In this document: piece by piece, positions 43,625-52,414 of the stretch
Numbering within the stretch: the first letter of the stretch is position 1
Layout of the letters: each line of letters opens with the position of its first letter
Assembly: GCF_001865065.1 (NCBI RefSeq)
Contig: NZ_MJGN01000027.1
Coordinates: 1 to 54,439 of the forward strand
Direction: 5' to 3'
Source of the DNA: Curtobacterium sp. MCBA15_008
GTDB taxonomy: Bacteria; Actinomycetota; Actinomycetes; Actinomycetales; Microbacteriaceae
Length of the DNA: 54,439 nucleotides
The notes under the pieces: generated by a model
Told to the model about the DNA's origin: nothing
Database searches by the model: none
The model's input: the letters and a program-made list of their open reading frames with translations, nothing else
Position numbers and translations under genes: made by a program

Positions 43625-43999
43625 GTGATCGACTTCACCAACGGGTCCCTGTTCAAGCTCACCCACTGCGACCCGAGCGAGGTCGAACCGCAGATCGCCG
43701 GCCTGCTCCTCGACGGCGAACGCGTCCTCGTCGCTGCCAAGACCATCCGCGACTTCGTGGCCTTCACGGACAAGCGCATCATCGCCGTGAACGTGCAGGG
43801 CATCACCGGGAAGAAGCGCGACTTCAGCTCACTGCCGTACAGCAAGATCCAGGCGTTCTCCGTGGAGACCGCGGGCTCGTTCGACCTCGACGCCGAACTC
43901 GAGCTCTGGTTCAGCGGACTCGGCAAGGTGCGCTTCGAGTTCAAGGGGCGGTTCGACATCACCTACCTGGGGAAGCTCATCGCGCACCACGTGTTGTGA
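43625..43999 (+). CDS. Bacterial PH-domain protein
   Basis: A 124-residue single-domain protein. The pattern LLDGERVLVAAKTIRDFVAFTDKRIIAVN ... SLPYSKIQAFSVETAG matches the bacterial PH (bPH_1) fold. It is soluble and likely oligomeric; binding partners are unknown. The GTG start follows the membrane-protein stop closely. A 20-bp hairpin begins 6 nt after its stop. Confidence 0.85.
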   Translation: MIDFTNGSLFKLTHCDPSEVEPQIAGLLLDGERVLVAAKTIRDFVAFTDKRIIAVNVQGITGKKRDFSSLPYSKIQAFSVETAGSFDLDAELELWFSGLGKVRFEFKGRFDITYLGKLIAHHVL

Positions 44000-44004
44000 A
44001 CGAC

Positions 44005-44060
44005 CGATCGACCGTTCTGGTTCGTGGACCTCGGGGATCGCGAACCAGAACGGTCGATCG
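44005..44060. terminator. Repeat family C hairpin, copy 2
   Basis: CGATCGACCGTTCTGGTTCG (44005-44024) and its exact reverse complement (44041-44060) form a perfect 20-bp stem with a 16-nt loop, 6 nt after a stop codon. There is no T tract. The core is shared with 15673-15718. Confidence 0.65.
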
Positions 44061-44130
44061 CCGAGTGCACTGTGCTGTTGCGGCCCACGTCCCCACAGCA
44101 CTCCGGGACGATCCGTCGTTCCTGGGCGAT

Positions 44131-44181
44131 GTCGGATCCGGACGGCGTTCCCCGGCTTCCGCGGTCCGGATCCGACACGGC
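44131..44181. repeat. Repeat family B, copy 2
   Basis: Perfect 13-bp arms GTCGGATCCGGAC (44131-44143) and GTCCGGATCCGAC (44164-44176) enclose 20 nt. The element aligns gap-free with 10664-10714. With the family C hairpin it fills the 266-nt gap before the NERD gene. Confidence 0.7.
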
Positions 44182-44265
44182 GGAGAACGCGACCGCATCT
44201 GCCCGGGGTGCTGACGCCAGAACGAGGGCTGGCCGCGCACCCGTGACCCCTGGGACGGTTGCACC

Positions 44266-45093
44266 ATGGGGGAAGCGAAGGGCGGCGCGCAGCTGACGCT
44301 CCGCGCACGGAAGCCCGGCTACGCGGTGATGCAGGAGTGTCTCGCGATCCAGTCGGCCGCTCCGGCGCGGACGAGTTGGCAGCGGTTCTGGGGGCACGAT
44401 CCGCTCCACGACGATGCCCGGTCCTGGTTCAAGGGCGCGATCGGCGAGCGGGACGTCGCACGCGCGCTCGACGCGCTCGGGCCGGAGTTCACGGTGCTCC
44501 ACGCGGTGCCGGTCGGGAAGCGCTCGACCGACATCGACCACATCGTCGTCGGGCCGACCGGGGTGTTCTCGATCAACACGAAGAATCACTCCGGGCAGAG
44601 CGTCTGGGCCGGTGGACGCACCCTCACCGTGAACGGGCAGCGGACACAGCACATGCACCGCGCCGTCGCCGAGGGGGAGCGTGCGACGGCGCTGCTGTCC
44701 GCGGCCGCGGGTGGGCCGATCCTCGTGCAGCCGGTGCTCGTGGTGGCGGCGGCGAAGCTCCGGTTCGGCGACAAGGCCCCGGCGGTCGTCACCCTCCGGC
44801 CCGACGAGGTCGGCGCGTGGATCACCGGGTTGCCGCGGGCGCACTCCGACGAAGCGGTGCGGTACCTCGCGATGCTCGCCGAGGAGCGCCGCACGTGGCA
44901 CGTCGACGCGGTCGTCCTGAACGACACGCTCCGCCACGTGCAGCGGTTCGAACGGCTCGAGCGGGAGATCGACGAGGCCCGACGGCGACGCGCGCTGCTG
45001 CGGAAGGGGCGGGTCGTCGCGGGCCTCGCGGTACCGGCCGGCGGTCTGCTCGGGTACTGGTGGGCGACGGCAGCGATCTCGCTCGGGCTGTGA
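44266..45093 (+). CDS. NERD-domain protein
   Basis: A 275-residue protein. Residues about 60-170 form a NERD domain: AIGERDVARALDAL, STDIDHIVVGPTGVFSINTKNHSG (Asp and N-T-K in place of D-x-K). The C-terminal end has a basic stretch (RRRRALLRKGR) and one hydrophobic helix, so it may be membrane-tethered. It differs clearly from the other NERD protein at 21672-22382. It converges on the GPP34 gene. Confidence 0.82.
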   Translation: MGEAKGGAQLTLRARKPGYAVMQECLAIQSAAPARTSWQRFWGHDPLHDDARSWFKGAIGERDVARALDALGPEFTVLHAVPVGKRSTDIDHIVVGPTGVFSINTKNHSGQSVWAGGRTLTVNGQRTQHMHRAVAEGERATALLSAAAGGPILVQPVLVVAAAKLRFGDKAPAVVTLRPDEVGAWITGLPRAHSDEAVRYLAMLAEERRTWHVDAVVLNDTLRHVQRFERLEREIDEARRRRALLRKGRVVAGLAVPAGGLLGYWWATAAISLGL

Positions 45094-45116
45094 CGCGATG
45101 GACGGGCTCGGCCGCG

Positions 45117-45794
45117 TCAGCTCGTCGTCGCCGTGGTGGCGGCCGTCGTCGCGGCGAGCACACCGGCGGTCATGGCTGCCGCCTGGATGTCCGACAGCAC
45201 GGCGCGGACGGCGGGTGAGGCCCACTCGCCCTCGCTGATCGACCGGACGAGGGCCTTGTCGACCGCGCCGAACTGGTTCCGCAGGGTGCCGGTCGCGTCG
45301 AGCAGACCGATCACCGTCGCCAGGTACGGGCTCGGCGGGGTCCGCTGCGCCAGCACGTCGGCGACCCCGGCCCGGACGAGCGACTCCGGGCCGCCGTCGA
45401 GCTCGGGATGCCGGGTGGTGGTGAACAGCACGAGGGTGGTGTGCTGCTCCTCCGAGACGATGCCGCGCTGCACGAGACCGGCCAGGACCGCGTCACGGAG
45501 CGGGCGCTTGCCGAGGCGCTGCACCCACCACTTCGCCTTCCGCGGCGTGCCCGACACGGAGTAGACAGCGCGCACCTGCTCGAGCACCCCGTCGAGGGCG
45601 GCGTCGCCGGTGGGGGTGCCGGTGGCGATCCCGACGCGGCCGTCCTGCAACGTGATCGCACCCCGGAGCGCGAGGTCGGCCAGCGCGGCGCCGGCGAGAC
45701 CGAGGTCCAGACGCTGGCCGTCGGTGCTGCGACGACCGTCGGGGGCGATCTGGAGCAGCGCGAAGGCCTGGGGGATGGTCAGCAACTCAGCCAT
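45117..45794 (-). CDS. GPP34/GOLPH3-family protein
   Basis: A 225-residue all-helical protein of the GPP34 (GOLPH3/Vps74) family, which in eukaryotes binds phosphoinositides. Actinobacterial members are common but uncharacterised. It shows LTIPQAFALLQ, GLAGAALADLALRGAITLQDGRV, and the later RDAVLAGLVQRGIVSEE. The C-terminus is an Ala/Thr run. A single copy of the CCGCGCCTCCAGG repeat (45827-45839) sits just upstream of the start. Confidence 0.87.
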   Translation of the reverse strand: MAELLTIPQAFALLQIAPDGRRSTDGQRLDLGLAGAALADLALRGAITLQDGRVGIATGTPTGDAALDGVLEQVRAVYSVSGTPRKAKWWVQRLGKRPLRDAVLAGLVQRGIVSEEQHTTLVLFTTTRHPELDGGPESLVRAGVADVLAQRTPPSPYLATVIGLLDATGTLRNQFGAVDKALVRSISEGEWASPAVRAVLSDIQAAAMTAGVLAATTAATTATTS

Positions 45795-45888
45795 GTCCGC
45801 ATGGTGCCACGCGGGGCGGAGGGGTGCCGCGCCTCCAGGCCGACACGCAGGACACCGTGAGGTGCGCCGCGCGTCGGACCGGACCCGT

Positions 45889-46677
45889 TCAGTACTTGGC
45901 GGACTGGCCGCCGTCGATCGGGACCACCGTCGCGTTGACGTACGAGGCGTCGTCGGACAGCAGGAAGGCGACCACCGCAGCGATCTCGGGGGCCTCGCCG
46001 TAGCGCTTGGTGGGGTTGACCTGGATGAACTCCTCGGCGGCCTTCCGCGGGTTCTCCGGGTCGAGCTGCTTCATCGAGTTCTCGACCATCGGCGTCCAGA
46101 TCGCTCCGGGGGCGATGGCGTTGATGCGGATGCCGTACTGGCCGTACTCGACGGCTGAGTTGCGGGTGAGGCCGACGACGCCGTGCTTGGCGGCGGCGTA
46201 CCCGGACTGGTTGCCGATGCCGCGGATGCCGCCGACGCTGGCGGTGTTCACGACCATGCCGCTTCCCTGCGAACGCATGACCGCGAGCACCTTCTCGAGG
46301 CCGAGGAACACACCACGGAGGTTGATCGACACGACCTTGTCGAACTCGGCGGCGGTGAAGGACTCGGTGGGGTTCTGCTTGCCCTCGATGCCGGCGTTGT
46401 TGAAGAAGCCGTCGATGCGTCCGAAGCGCTCGGTGGTCGCGGCGACGTACGCCTCGACCTGGGCCTCGTCGGAGACGTCGGCGACGGTGGTGAGGACCTG
46501 CGCGTCGGGGGCTGCCTTGAGCACGGCGGCCTTCGAGGCGTCCAGTCCCTCGGCGGAGACGTCGACGAGGGAGAGCGCGGCGCCCTCGGTCGCCAGACGG
46601 ACGGCGGCGGCGCGGCCGAGGCCGGAGCCGCCGCCGGTGATGAGGACGACGCGGTCGGTGAAGCGAGTGGTGGGCAT
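45889..46677 (-). CDS. SDR-family oxidoreductase
   Basis: A 262-residue classical SDR. It has TGGGSGLG near residue 15, Asp in LSLVDVSAEG (favouring NAD), FNNAGIEG, then YAAAKHG with active Tyr and Lys, and the end IDGGQSAKY. The ATG at 46677 is clear, with AGGAGGCC just upstream. A much longer open frame runs on to about 48495 but is not coding. Substrate unknown. The gap to the HNH gene holds no other gene. Confidence 0.9.
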   Translation of the reverse strand: MPTTRFTDRVVLITGGGSGLGRAAAVRLATEGAALSLVDVSAEGLDASKAAVLKAAPDAQVLTTVADVSDEAQVEAYVAATTERFGRIDGFFNNAGIEGKQNPTESFTAAEFDKVVSINLRGVFLGLEKVLAVMRSQGSGMVVNTASVGGIRGIGNQSGYAAAKHGVVGLTRNSAVEYGQYGIRINAIAPGAIWTPMVENSMKQLDPENPRKAAEEFIQVNPTKRYGEAPEIAAVVAFLLSDDASYVNATVVPIDGGQSAKY

Positions 46678-46814
46678 GGGGTGGCCTCCTGAGGTCTTCG
46701 ACGGTGAAGGGCTCGGGGTCCGCGCGGCGCTCGTGGTTCGGCGCAGGGCAGCGAGTCCGGTCCGGTGCAGCTGCATCGAGGTACTTAGGCTACACCTGTC
46801 GCCAACAGCGTCGG

Positions 46815-47597
46815 TCAGCAGCCTCCGAGGATGCGGGCCATCGCATCGTGCTCCGCCGGGGCGACCCACAGTCGGTACTTCGCCTTCACCGCGACCTGGT
46901 GCTCGACGTAGGTGCAGCGGAAGGACTTGTCGGCCGGCAGCCAGGTCGCGGCGTCGCCCGAGCGCTTCTGCGCGTTCGAGTGGCCGTCGACCGCGAAGAG
47001 GTTCTCCGGGTCGTTCGCCAGGGCCTCGCGCTCGGCCTGCGTGAGCTGCTGGGCGCCGGTCCGCCACGCGTTCTCGAGCGCGACGACGTGGTCGATCTGC
47101 ACGAGGGTCGAGGTCCGGTTCCCGCGCACGAAGTCGACCGTCGCCCCGGTGTACGGCGACACCAGCGTCCCCGTCAGCACCGTGCACGGCCCCCGGCGGG
47201 TGATCGCGGCGAGGTCCCGCGCCAGCACGTCGTTCCGGGTGTCGCACCCGTTCCGGTCGACGTCGAGCCACGCGGTGCCGAAGTCGCCCTCGCGGTCGTA
47301 GCCGGTCGCCGGCGCCTTGCCTTTGACCGGCAGGGCAGCGAGCTGGGTGCGTGCGCTCGCAGCGCTGGTCGCGGTGCCGCCTGGGGTCGGACTGGAGGCG
47401 CGGCTCGGCTCCGGTGCGTCGGGTTCCGTCGTGATCGTGGGCGCGTCGGTCGCCGCGGGGGCGGTCGCTGCCGGAGCGGCTTCGGCGTCGGGCGCGAGCA
47501 CCCCGGTGGTGTGGAGTGCGTAGGCGCCGACCGCGAGGGCGAGGACGACGATGACGGACGTGAGGCTGGTGCGGGTACGGCGTCGGCGGGACGTCAT
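46815..47597 (-). CDS. Secreted HNH nuclease, DUF1524 type
   Basis: A 260-residue protein with a basic N-terminus and one hydrophobic helix (about 12-30), a Pro/Ala/Thr-rich linker, and a C-terminal HNH/DUF1524 nuclease: QIDHVVALENAWRTG, then ENLFAVDGHSNAQKRSGD, with Cys pairs for a disulphide. The Asp-His, Asn and Lys of the beta-beta-alpha-metal core are present. It is probably an exported nuclease of the actinobacterial DUF1524 type. The linker contains a copy of the CTGGAGGCGCGG repeat (47392-47403). Confidence 0.87.
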   Translation of the reverse strand: MTSRRRRTRTSLTSVIVVLALAVGAYALHTTGVLAPDAEAAPAATAPAATDAPTITTEPDAPEPSRASSPTPGGTATSAASARTQLAALPVKGKAPATGYDREGDFGTAWLDVDRNGCDTRNDVLARDLAAITRRGPCTVLTGTLVSPYTGATVDFVRGNRTSTLVQIDHVVALENAWRTGAQQLTQAEREALANDPENLFAVDGHSNAQKRSGDAATWLPADKSFRCTYVEHQVAVKAKYRLWVAPAEHDAMARILGGC

Positions 47598-47703
47598 GCG
47601 GGGTGGGGCTCCTGGTGGTGCGGTAGTGCGGTGGTGCGGGTCCGGCGGGACCGGGATCGATCTTCCCGTGAAGGACCGACATCGTCGGGCGTAGACACGG
47701 GGC

Positions 47704-48483
47704 ATGACCGATTACGCGAATCCGTCCGTGTCCGTCACCGGTGGGTCGATGCCGCTCCTGGGCTTCGGCACCTGGCAGATCCCCGACGCCGATGCTCCCG
47801 CCGCGGTGGGCTCGGCACTCGAAGCTGGCTACCGCCACATCGACACCGCCACGGGCTACAGCAACCAGCGCGGGGTGGGGAAGGCGATCGCCGCGTCCGG
47901 CCTGGCCCGCGACGACGTCTTCGTCACGACGAAGCTCCCGCCGGACAACGCCGACCGTGTGCGCCAGACCATCGAGGAGAGCCTCGAGCAGCTCGGCCTC
48001 GACCACCTTGACCTCTGGCTCGTGCACTGGCCGCCGAACGGCGAGGCCCGCCCGGACGTCTGGGAGCAGGTCGTCCAGGCGCAGGCCGACGGCCTCACCC
48101 GCGCGGTCGGTGTGAGCAACTACTCGCTCGCGCAGATCGACGAGCTGGTCTCCGCAACCGGCACGACCCCGGCCGTGAACCAGATCAAGTGGAGCCCGGT
48201 CGAGTACGACCGCGCGATCGCCGACGGGCTGTCCGAGCGCGGGGTCGTCCTCGAGGGCTACAGCCCGTTCAAGGCGAGCAACCTGCAGGACCCGACGCTC
48301 GTCTCGATCGCCGAGGCGCACGACGCCGATGCTGCCCAGGTCATCGTCGCGTGGCACGTGGCGCACGAGTTCGTCGTCATCCCGAAGTCGTCGAACCCGG
48401 AGCGCATCGCCTCGAACGCCGCCGGAGCCCGCATCGAGCTGAGCGCCGACGAGGTCGCACGGATCGACGCACTCGGGCACTGA
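47704..48483 (+). CDS. Aldo/keto reductase
   Basis: A 259-residue AKR of the 2,5-diketo-gluconate-reductase-like group. It shows GFGTWQIPD, Asp and Tyr in HIDTATGYSNQRGVG, Lys in TTKLPPDN, and His in LWLVHWPPN, so the catalytic tetrad is complete. NADPH binding is expected near VIPKSSNPERIASN. TAGACA lies 6 nt before the ATG, and a leaderless start is likely. A family D hairpin follows the stop by 6 nt. Confidence 0.92.
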   Translation: MTDYANPSVSVTGGSMPLLGFGTWQIPDADAPAAVGSALEAGYRHIDTATGYSNQRGVGKAIAASGLARDDVFVTTKLPPDNADRVRQTIEESLEQLGLDHLDLWLVHWPPNGEARPDVWEQVVQAQADGLTRAVGVSNYSLAQIDELVSATGTTPAVNQIKWSPVEYDRAIADGLSERGVVLEGYSPFKASNLQDPTLVSIAEAHDADAAQVIVAWHVAHEFVVIPKSSNPERIASNAAGARIELSADEVARIDALGH

Positions 48484-48489
48484 CCCGGC

Positions 48490-48549
48490 GCACAACCGAA
48501 GTCACGCCGAACTGCGCATCGCCGCGGTTCGGCGTGACGTTCGTTGTGC
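48490..48549. terminator. Repeat family D hairpin, copy 2
   Basis: Two 22-nt arms (48490-48511 and 48528-48549) pair at 19 positions around a 16-nt loop. They begin with GCACAAC and end at the loop with TCACGCCGAA. It sits between convergent genes and could terminate both. Confidence 0.6.
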
Positions 48550-48617
48550 GGCGGCACGCCGAACCGGGCGCGCGCACGCCCGGCGCGCTCGGCCCGCCCG
48601 GCGCCGCGGCGCCCCGC

Positions 48618-51600
48618 TCAGTCGAGCAGGGACCGGATGTCGTCGGCCGTCAGGTCCTCGGCGAACAGCGCGTCGTCGTCGATCATCGTGGCGAACAGCT
48701 CGGCCTTCTTCGCCGCCAGCGCGAGGACCTTCTCCTCGATGGTGTCCTCCGCGATGAACCGCTGCACGTTCACGGACCGCGTCTGGCCGATGCGGTGCGT
48801 GCGGTCGACCGCCTGGTTCTCGGCGGCGGGGTTCCACCACGGGTCGAGCACGAACACGGTGTCGGCCTCGATCAGGGTCAGCCCGAACCCGCCCGCCTTG
48901 AGCGAGATGAGGAACGCCGGCGCGGTGCCCGTCCGGAAGCGGTCGATCACCTCGGGCCGACGCCGCGTGGAGCCGTCGAGGTACTCGTACCCGATGCCGC
49001 GCTCGTCGAGCGCGGTGGCGACCATGCGGAGGAACGACGTGAACTGGCTGAACACCAGGGCACGGCGGCCCTCGGCCGCGAGCTGCTCGAGTTCGTCGAG
49101 CAGCAGTTCGAGCTTCGCGGAGGACAGGTCCTCCCGCGAGCCGTCCACCAGCGCCGGCGACAACGCCAGCATCCGCAGCAGCGTCAGCGACCGGAACACG
49201 ATCATCCGGTTCCGCGCCAGGTCGTCGATCAGGTCGAGCACCTTCAGGCGCTCCCGGTTCAGCGTCCGCTCGTACAGCGCCCGGTGCTCGGGGTCGAGCG
49301 TCACCCGGACGACCTGCTCCTGCTTCGGCGGCAGGTCGGCGGCCACGCTCTCCTTCGTCCGTCGGAGCATGAGCGGCCGGATCCGCCGTCGCAGCCGCTC
49401 GGTGAGTTCCTGGCGCGCGACGCCCCGCAGGTCGGGGGAGGCCAACGGCTTCACGTAGTCGTCGCCGAACCGCGACCACGACGACAGCAGCCCGGGCGCC
49501 ACGACGTGGAACAGCGCCCACAGGTCGGTCAGCCCGTTCTCGAGCGGCGTGCCCGTGATCGCGAACTTCACCGGAGCGCGGAGCTCCACGGCGGCGCGGT
49601 GCGTCTGCGACTGCGGGTTCTTCACGAACTGCGCCTCGTCGAGCACGAGCGCCGACCACGACAGGTCGGTGTACGCGGCCGCGTCGAGGCGGAGCAGCGC
49701 GTACGAGGTGACGACGACGTCCGACGCGGCCGCCGCCCGAGCCACCCGGGCCGGGTCCTTCAGCGAGGTCGCGGTGACGGTGGTGACCCGGAGCGACGGC
49801 GTGAACCTCGCTGCCTCGTCCGCCCAGTTGCCCACGACGGAGGTCGGCGCGACGACGAGGAACGGCGGCCCCTCGGGCGAGGCCTGCCGCGCGGCCGCGA
49901 TCATCGCGAGCACCTGCAGCGTCTTGCCGAGCCCCATGTCGTCGGCGAGCACCCCGCCGATGCCGTGCGACAGCAGGAACGACAGCCACGCGTAGCCGGC
50001 GTGCTGGTACGGCCGGAGCTCCGCGTGCACCGAGTCCGGCAGGGGGACCGACTCCGGCGGGGTCGCCCCGAGCAGCCCGGACGCGATCGTCTGCCAGCGT
50101 TCGTCGTGCGAGGTCTCGTCGGCGAGCTGGTCGAACTCCGACCAGAGCCCGGCCTGCAGCGGCGTCACCGTCATCGGCTGGTCGGGCTCCCACTCGTCGA
50201 GGTCGCGCGCCTCGTCGATGAGCTCCTTGAGCCGGTCGAACGCCGGGTCCCCGAGCGACAGGTACGAGTTGTCGACGAGCTTCATCCGCCGGTCCCGCTT
50301 GGCGAGTGCCCGGAGCAGCGGCGTGAACGGCACCTGCTTGCCGTTCACGGTGACGAAGATCCCGAGGTCGAACCAGTCGTGCTTCTCGGACGGCATGGTC
50401 GTGACCGTGATGTGCGGCCGTCCGGTCAGCCGCTCGTAGTCGACGCGCTCGCCCTGCACCACGGTGCGGACGCCGAGCGCGGGGAGCGCCGGCAGCAGCT
50501 CGGTCGCGAACACCGCGACGTCGGCACCGTCGACGGTGCCGTCGACGAACCAGTCCAGTCCACCTCCCGGGCCGGGAGGCGCGGCTCGGCCCGCGACGTC
50601 GGCCGTCGTCCCCGACGTGGTCGGCTCCACGGCGTCGTCCGCCGCACGCAGACCGCTCAGGTCCGGCAGGGGGCCGTGCAACGCGACCGGGTCCTTCCGG
50701 CCGTCGACGTGCCAGCGCCACTGCAGGTGCACGCGGTCGTCCGTTCGGGGGAGTCGCGCCGGCTCGAAGGTCGCCGTGAGCACGAGCTCGGGCGGCGTGC
50801 GCTCCGGGAGCGCGATCGAACCGTCGGAACTGACGAGCCCGAGGGCGCCGCGCAGCCTCGGGGACCAGTCGGCCAGGAACTCGTCGACCTCGGCCGCGGG
50901 CACCGTGATGCGCGTGCCCTCGACGAGCATGCGGCGCTGGTCCTCGGGCACCGGGGCGGGGGTCGGGGCGAACACGACGTGGAACTCGGGGCTCTCGCGG
51001 AAGACGTAGAGCCCGTGGTCGCCGATCATCCGGGCGGCGCCGTCGACCACGGGCCGGCCGTCGAGGACCGCACTCGCCCCGAGCACCAGACCGTCCTCGT
51101 GCCGGGCGGCATCGAGGAGCACCCGCGCCTCGGCGCCGAGCACCGCACCGCCCTCGCGCTTGCCGGTCACGAAGGCGATCCCCAGCGCCTGTGCCTGCCC
51201 GAGCAGCGGCCAGAGCAGTGGGCTGCCGAAGTCGTCGAGGTGGATCCAGTCGGCCTCGCCCGGCAGCCCGGCGAGCTGCCCGGCGCGGTGGAGCGCGGCG
51301 AACTGCAGGAACCAGCCGTGCTGCTCGGGGGACAGGCCGAACCGGTTCATCGAGTACGGGAGCGTTCCCCACGTCAGCTGCCCGCGCACCCAGTTGCCGG
51401 CGTCGCTCCGGGTCACTGGGCGGACGCCGAGCCGCACCGACCGCGAGGCCGTGGGCAGTGCCCGACCGGCCGCCCGTGCGCGGGACGCGAGCCGGGCCGA
51501 CACCGCGTCACGCAACTCGAACTGCAGACCCATGGGCGTGCCCTGCGGGGCGACCACCTGCTCGTCGTCGCCGGCGAGGCGGGCGAGGTCGTGCCTCCAG

Positions 51601-51938
51601 TCAGAGGGCGGCGGAGCCGGCGCTTCCGCACGTGGGCCGGCCGCGGCGGCGAGGGCACGAGCGTTGATGGTGAGGAGCGCGGCGGCGACGTGCTTGCACT
51701 CGCCCTGAAGCGGGCAGCTGCAGGTGCTGCGGACCGGCCGGACGAACTCGCCGCGCGCCGGGGTGGTCTCGATCCGGACCTGGTACGGGTCGTCGGCTGA
51801 ACCGGAGACCGTCGCGGTGACCGTGCCGTCGTCGTCGTGCCAGTCGGCGTCGTCGACCAGGCCGGCGCGGACGAGGTCGCGGGCCCGGCCGAACGCCTGC
51901 GGCCCGACGAAACGGATGACGTCGACGGCGTCGATCAT
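48618..51938 (-). CDS. SNF2-family helicase with SWIM zinc finger
   Basis: A 1106-residue RapA/HepA-like ATPase. An N-terminal SWIM zinc finger reads CSCPLQGECKHVAAAL (CxC...CxH). A long middle (helicase-associated) region precedes the SNF2 core: LADDMGLGKTLQVL (Walker A), LVLDEAQFVKN, ITGTPLEN, then the second RecA-like domain with LVFSQFTSFL, YLDGSTRRR and AVDRTHRIGQT. It probably remodels RNA polymerase or nucleoprotein complexes. The ATG at 51938 was preferred; a GTG at 51953 is nearly as good. A degenerate family A repeat is at 50573-50584. Confidence 0.92.
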   Translation of the reverse strand: MIDAVDVIRFVGPQAFGRARDLVRAGLVDDADWHDDDGTVTATVSGSADDPYQVRIETTPARGEFVRPVRSTCSCPLQGECKHVAAALLTINARALAAAAGPRAEAPAPPPSDWRHDLARLAGDDEQVVAPQGTPMGLQFELRDAVSARLASRARAAGRALPTASRSVRLGVRPVTRSDAGNWVRGQLTWGTLPYSMNRFGLSPEQHGWFLQFAALHRAGQLAGLPGEADWIHLDDFGSPLLWPLLGQAQALGIAFVTGKREGGAVLGAEARVLLDAARHEDGLVLGASAVLDGRPVVDGAARMIGDHGLYVFRESPEFHVVFAPTPAPVPEDQRRMLVEGTRITVPAAEVDEFLADWSPRLRGALGLVSSDGSIALPERTPPELVLTATFEPARLPRTDDRVHLQWRWHVDGRKDPVALHGPLPDLSGLRAADDAVEPTTSGTTADVAGRAAPPGPGGGLDWFVDGTVDGADVAVFATELLPALPALGVRTVVQGERVDYERLTGRPHITVTTMPSEKHDWFDLGIFVTVNGKQVPFTPLLRALAKRDRRMKLVDNSYLSLGDPAFDRLKELIDEARDLDEWEPDQPMTVTPLQAGLWSEFDQLADETSHDERWQTIASGLLGATPPESVPLPDSVHAELRPYQHAGYAWLSFLLSHGIGGVLADDMGLGKTLQVLAMIAAARQASPEGPPFLVVAPTSVVGNWADEAARFTPSLRVTTVTATSLKDPARVARAAAASDVVVTSYALLRLDAAAYTDLSWSALVLDEAQFVKNPQSQTHRAAVELRAPVKFAITGTPLENGLTDLWALFHVVAPGLLSSWSRFGDDYVKPLASPDLRGVARQELTERLRRRIRPLMLRRTKESVAADLPPKQEQVVRVTLDPEHRALYERTLNRERLKVLDLIDDLARNRMIVFRSLTLLRMLALSPALVDGSREDLSSAKLELLLDELEQLAAEGRRALVFSQFTSFLRMVATALDERGIGYEYLDGSTRRRPEVIDRFRTGTAPAFLISLKAGGFGLTLIEADTVFVLDPWWNPAAENQAVDRTHRIGQTRSVNVQRFIAEDTIEEKVLALAAKKAELFATMIDDDALFAEDLTADDIRSLLD

Positions 51939-52014
51939 CGGGGCGGCTGGCACGCGTCGAGTCTGCCAGGTGCCACCGACCGCAGCAGCGCGCAGCCGCG
52001 GCCATACTGGGACG

Positions 52015-52320
52015 GTGACGACCATGCGAGGCGAACTGCGATCCACGGCCACCCGCGAAGCCGAGGGCAGCGGGGACGACATCGAATCGGCTCGGCAGGC
52101 CGCGATCGCGGCGCTCGACCTGGACGGCTTCGAGCTGCAGCAGATCAACGCGGTCACGAGCAAGGCGACCGGGGAGACGACCGTCCGGGCGATCGCGCGG
52201 TCGCGGGACACCACGCCGCACGAGGCGACCGGCAAGGACTACGCCGACGCGCTGCGGGCGTTCCGCGAGTCGATCCCCGAGGGCTGGCAGGCGCAGAACA
52301 TGCGCGAGGTGCGGCAGTAG
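52015..52320 (+). CDS. Hypothetical small protein
   Basis: A 101-residue soluble acidic/basic mixed protein, with GFELQQINAVTSKATGETTVRAIARS near the middle; it looks like a small alpha/beta domain. I do not recognise the family. CATACT lies 6 nt before the GTG at 52015, supporting a leaderless start; the ATG at 52024 is possible. It is divergent from the SNF2 gene. Confidence 0.65.
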   Translation: MTTMRGELRSTATREAEGSGDDIESARQAAIAALDLDGFELQQINAVTSKATGETTVRAIARSRDTTPHEATGKDYADALRAFRESIPEGWQAQNMREVRQ

Positions 52321-52414
52321 GCGATCGGCCGCTGCGCGCACCGGCCCGTTCTGGGGGCGTCGGACCGCGCCGATCCCCGGCAGGATCGTTGTCGGTCCGT
52401 CCGGAGGGAGTCGC

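Noticed and set aside
45889..48495. One long minus-strand frame joining the SDR to sequence beyond the HNH gene
   Set aside because: Only the last 262 codons have SDR features. The upstream part overlaps the HNH and aldo/keto reductase genes in wrong frames.
48189..51800. A 1203-codon open frame opposite the SNF2 gene
   Set aside because: Its translation is Arg/Pro/Gly-rich and motif-free. It is the antisense shadow of a gene with every SNF2 motif, as expected in high-G+C DNA.
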